Of a DNA stretch of 37,639 nt, positions 35,944 through 37,639 are shown in pieces (positions within the stretch are counted from its first letter, which is position 1; each line of letters starts with the position of its first letter). The notes under the pieces are model-generated. The model was given only the letters and a program-made list of their open reading frames with translations, ran no database searches and was not told the DNA's origin. Location of the stretch: the NCBI GenBank assembly GCA_937931785.1, contig CALHAX010000129.1:1-37639 (forward strand), read 5' to 3'. Source of the DNA: an uncultured Hyphomicrobiaceae bacterium. GTDB taxonomy: Bacteria > Pseudomonadota > Alphaproteobacteria > Rhizobiales > CALHAX01. Both the position numbers and the translations under genes were made by a program.

Positions 35944-37023
35944 ATGAAGGCCGCTGTCCTGCGCGAATACAACACCCCGTTGATAATCGAAGATGTCGAT
36001 CTTGCCGAACCTGCCACGGGGGAAATCAAGGTCAAAACCGCAGCTTGTGCTATCTGCCACAGCGATATTCATTTTTGCGAAGGGGCATGGCCGGAACCAC
36101 TGCCTGCCGTTTACGGGCATGAAGCAGCGGGTATTGTCGAAGCGGTTGGGCCGGGCGTGAAAAATGTCTCAATCGGCGATCATGTCGTTGTGACGCTGAT
36201 CCGGTCGTGCGGCTCGTGCCATTATTGCTCCCGTGGTGCACCGGTTGTTTGCGATACGACATTTCCGTTGGACCAGAAAACCCCACTGACGAACGCAAAC
36301 GGCGACACCTTCACCCATGGTCTACGAACCGGCGCGTTCGCGGAATACATGGTCGTTGATCAGTCGCAGGTCGTGACCATTCCCAAGAATATGCCTTTCG
36401 ACAGTGCGTCATTGCTGGCCTGCGGCGTGATCACCGGTTTTGGTGCAGTCACAAATACGGCCCGGATCGAAGCCGGTTCCAATGTTGTTGTCATCGGCAC
36501 GGGCGGCGTCGGTTTGAACGCCGTACAGGGCGCAAGGCTGGCCGGTGCAAACCGTGTCATCGCCATGGACATCTCCGACAGCAAATTAGAGGCGGCAAAG
36601 GCGTTTGGGGCAACAGACACGATCAACGCCACCGACACGGATGCCTCAAAACAGGTGCGCGCCCTCACTGACGGTCGTAAGGCCGACTATGTGTTCGTGA
36701 GCGTCGGCTCGAAATCCGCGATCGAGCAGTCCTTCCGCTTCCTCGGGCGCGCTGGCACGGTCGTCCTCGTGGGTATTCCGGCGACAGGCGTCACAGCCGA
36801 AATCGATCCCGGCACGATTGGCTTCATCGAACAAAAGATCATCGGATCGAAAATGGGCTCGTCCCGCATTCAGGTCGATATCCCGATGTTGGTCGACCTC
36901 TACCAGCAGAAACGTCTGAAACTCGACGAGCTGGTGACCCGCCGTTACCCGCTCGACCAGATCAACGAAGCCATCGCCGATGTGAAAGCGGGCAACGCGT
37001 TGCGGAACGTCATCGTGTTCTGA
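35944..37023 (+). CDS. Zinc-dependent NAD alcohol dehydrogenase family protein
   Basis: A 359-residue medium-chain dehydrogenase. The catalytic zinc ligands are Cys38 in AICHSDIHF, His59/Glu60 in YGHEAAGIVEAVGPG and a later Cys in LLACGVITGFG; the structural zinc has Cys89, 92, 95 and 103 in CGSCHYCSRGAPVVCD. The Rossmann loop is VIGTGGVGLNAVQGARLAGA followed by MDIS, whose Asp indicates NAD. It resembles class III and related alcohol dehydrogenases. GGAG lies before ATG 35944. It starts 21 bp after the enolase-superfamily gene and probably acts in the same sugar-acid pathway, perhaps on the aldehyde or alcohol end of the product; that is inference. Confidence 0.9.
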   Translation: MKAAVLREYNTPLIIEDVDLAEPATGEIKVKTAACAICHSDIHFCEGAWPEPLPAVYGHEAAGIVEAVGPGVKNVSIGDHVVVTLIRSCGSCHYCSRGAPVVCDTTFPLDQKTPLTNANGDTFTHGLRTGAFAEYMVVDQSQVVTIPKNMPFDSASLLACGVITGFGAVTNTARIEAGSNVVVIGTGGVGLNAVQGARLAGANRVIAMDISDSKLEAAKAFGATDTINATDTDASKQVRALTDGRKADYVFVSVGSKSAIEQSFRFLGRAGTVVLVGIPATGVTAEIDPGTIGFIEQKIIGSKMGSSRIQVDIPMLVDLYQQKRLKLDELVTRRYPLDQINEAIADVKAGNALRNVIVF

Positions 37024-37030
37024 AAACGCA

Positions 37031-37054
37031 CTCCTGACATCACAGTGTCAGGAG
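37031..37054. terminator. Stem-loop after the alcohol dehydrogenase gene
   Basis: CTCCTGACA (37031-37039) pairs perfectly with TGTCAGGAG (37046-37054) across a 6-base loop, 8 bases after the stop codon. No T-run follows, so it may be a 3'-end stabilising hairpin or a Rho-dependent terminator rather than an intrinsic one. Confidence 0.5.
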
Positions 37055-37106
37055 GAGGCGCGTAGCAAGACGTCACCCCTCCAGCTCCTCGTTCACGGGA
37101 ACAGCC

Positions 37107-37639
37107 ATGCCAGACGTCGCTCCATATCTCCCGGGTTTTATTGCGGCCTACGCGATCCTTCTCGTCGCCGCATCGTCTCCGGGGCCCTCCGTCGCGCTGT
37201 TGATTGGCATCGCGACGAGCGAGGGGCGTGCGCCTGCGCTGGTCGCGACGTTGGGCATTGCCCTTGGCAGCGTCACGATCAACATCCTGACAATTCTGGG
37301 TGTTGGCCTGCTGTTGTCCCAGGTGTCATGGGCGATGACTGCACTCAGACTTCTCGGTGCTGCCTATCTGCTATGGCTGGCGTACGGCGCATATCGTAAG
37401 GCTCTGAACCCACCCGAATTCCAACGGGTTGGAACTATGAAGCAAAGCGCACTCAAACACTTTTTGACCGGCTATTTGCTGCAAGTGAGCAATCCCAAGG
37501 CCATCGCCTTCTGGCTGGCCATTGCCTCGGTCGGAGCGACGACGGATGGAAGCATCGGCATTGTGGTGTTGTTCGTTTGCGGAGCGTTTTTGATTTCGTT
37601 CGTCTGTCATGGGGCGTGGGCGGTCGCACTGTCAGCAAA
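37107..37639 (+). CDS. LysE/RhtB family amino acid exporter, partial
   Basis: The first 177 codons are present; the family is about 205 residues and the right edge cuts it. It has hydrophobic helices at about residues 8-30 (GFIAAYAILLVAASSPGPSV), 45-68, 75-90, 115-140 and 150-175, with the family motifs SSPGPSVALLIGIATSEGR and GYLLQVSNPKAIAFWLAI. Members export amino acids such as homoserine, threonine or lysine across the inner membrane. ATG 37107 has GGGA upstream (37097-37100). It lies 83 bp after the alcohol dehydrogenase gene, with a hairpin between, so it is probably a separate transcript. Confidence 0.9.
   Translation, partial: MPDVAPYLPGFIAAYAILLVAASSPGPSVALLIGIATSEGRAPALVATLGIALGSVTINILTILGVGLLLSQVSWAMTALRLLGAAYLLWLAYGAYRKALNPPEFQRVGTMKQSALKHFLTGYLLQVSNPKAIAFWLAIASVGATTDGSIGIVVLFVCGAFLISFVCHGAWAVALSA

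Overview
The window (37,639 bp, moderately GC-rich) looks like chromosome from an alphaproteobacterium, most likely Hyphomicrobiales/Rhizobiales-like. The reasons are the linked set NAD(P)HX repair enzyme / glnB / glnA, the pyrB-linked dihydroorotase-like gene without the HxH metal motif, a DUF1489 gene, YtoQ, an AidB-like acyl-CoA dehydrogenase and a six-helix ferredoxin-adenylate cyclase. This placement rests on recognised families and gene order, not on a database search. I saw no rRNA, tRNA, insertion sequence, phage gene or CRISPR array. No gene-free stretch exceeds 300 bases; the largest gaps (about 150-205 bp at 8308-8507, 14591-14741, 22487-22681 and 34500-34704) are promoter regions or gene spacers.

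Layout. 1-1647 (minus): pyrimidine genes pyrB and a pyrC-like gene that runs off the left edge. 1744-3411 (plus): AidB-like flavoprotein. 3443-7558 (minus): four genes joined by 4-bp stop/start overlaps: isopropylmalate-dehydrogenase-like enzyme, 3-oxo-tetronate kinase (OtnK), 3-oxo-tetronate-4-phosphate decarboxylase (OtnC) and a secreted trypsin-like protease. 7720-9653 (plus): TlpA-like thioredoxin, L,D-transpeptidase, YtoQ. 9645-11339 (minus): membrane adenylate cyclase with a [2Fe-2S] domain. 11458-13808 (plus): biotin-dependent carboxylase alpha subunit plus DUF1489. 13820-14590 (minus): sterol desaturase/hydroxylase family. 14742-20384 (plus): surface-polysaccharide export and acylation cassette (CelD-type acyltransferase, flippase, SGNH hydrolase, MBOAT acyltransferase, small membrane protein).

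20426-22564: nitrogen-control unit glnB-glnA (minus) with a strong sigma-54 promoter upstream of glnB and a terminator after glnA. Between glnA and the terminator lies a second copy of the last codons of glnA. 22682-24747 (plus): GNAT acetyltransferase and NAD(P)HX epimerase/dehydratase. 24773-25333 (minus): thioesterase. 25430-26494 (plus): tartrate-dehydrogenase-type enzyme. 26472-27761 (minus): secreted NagZ-like GH3 enzyme. 27934-31278 (plus): secreted TPR protein and DNA photolyase. 31275-34499 (minus): an ABC-exporter-like protein whose ATPase motifs are lost, followed by a stand-alone cyclic-nucleotide-binding protein. 34705-37639 (plus): divergent mandelate-racemase-family enzyme, zinc alcohol dehydrogenase and a LysE-type exporter cut by the right edge.

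Themes. Four-carbon and acid-sugar metabolism recurs (OtnK/OtnC, two isopropylmalate-dehydrogenase-fold enzymes, a mandelate-racemase-family enzyme). A possible cAMP circuit is suggested by the redox-domain adenylate cyclase and the stand-alone cNMP-binding protein. The most unusual item is the pseudo-ATPase ABC protein: 904 residues, one transmembrane domain, an expanded nucleotide-binding region and no intact Walker A, Walker B or H-loop, in an apparent operon with the cNMP-binding protein.
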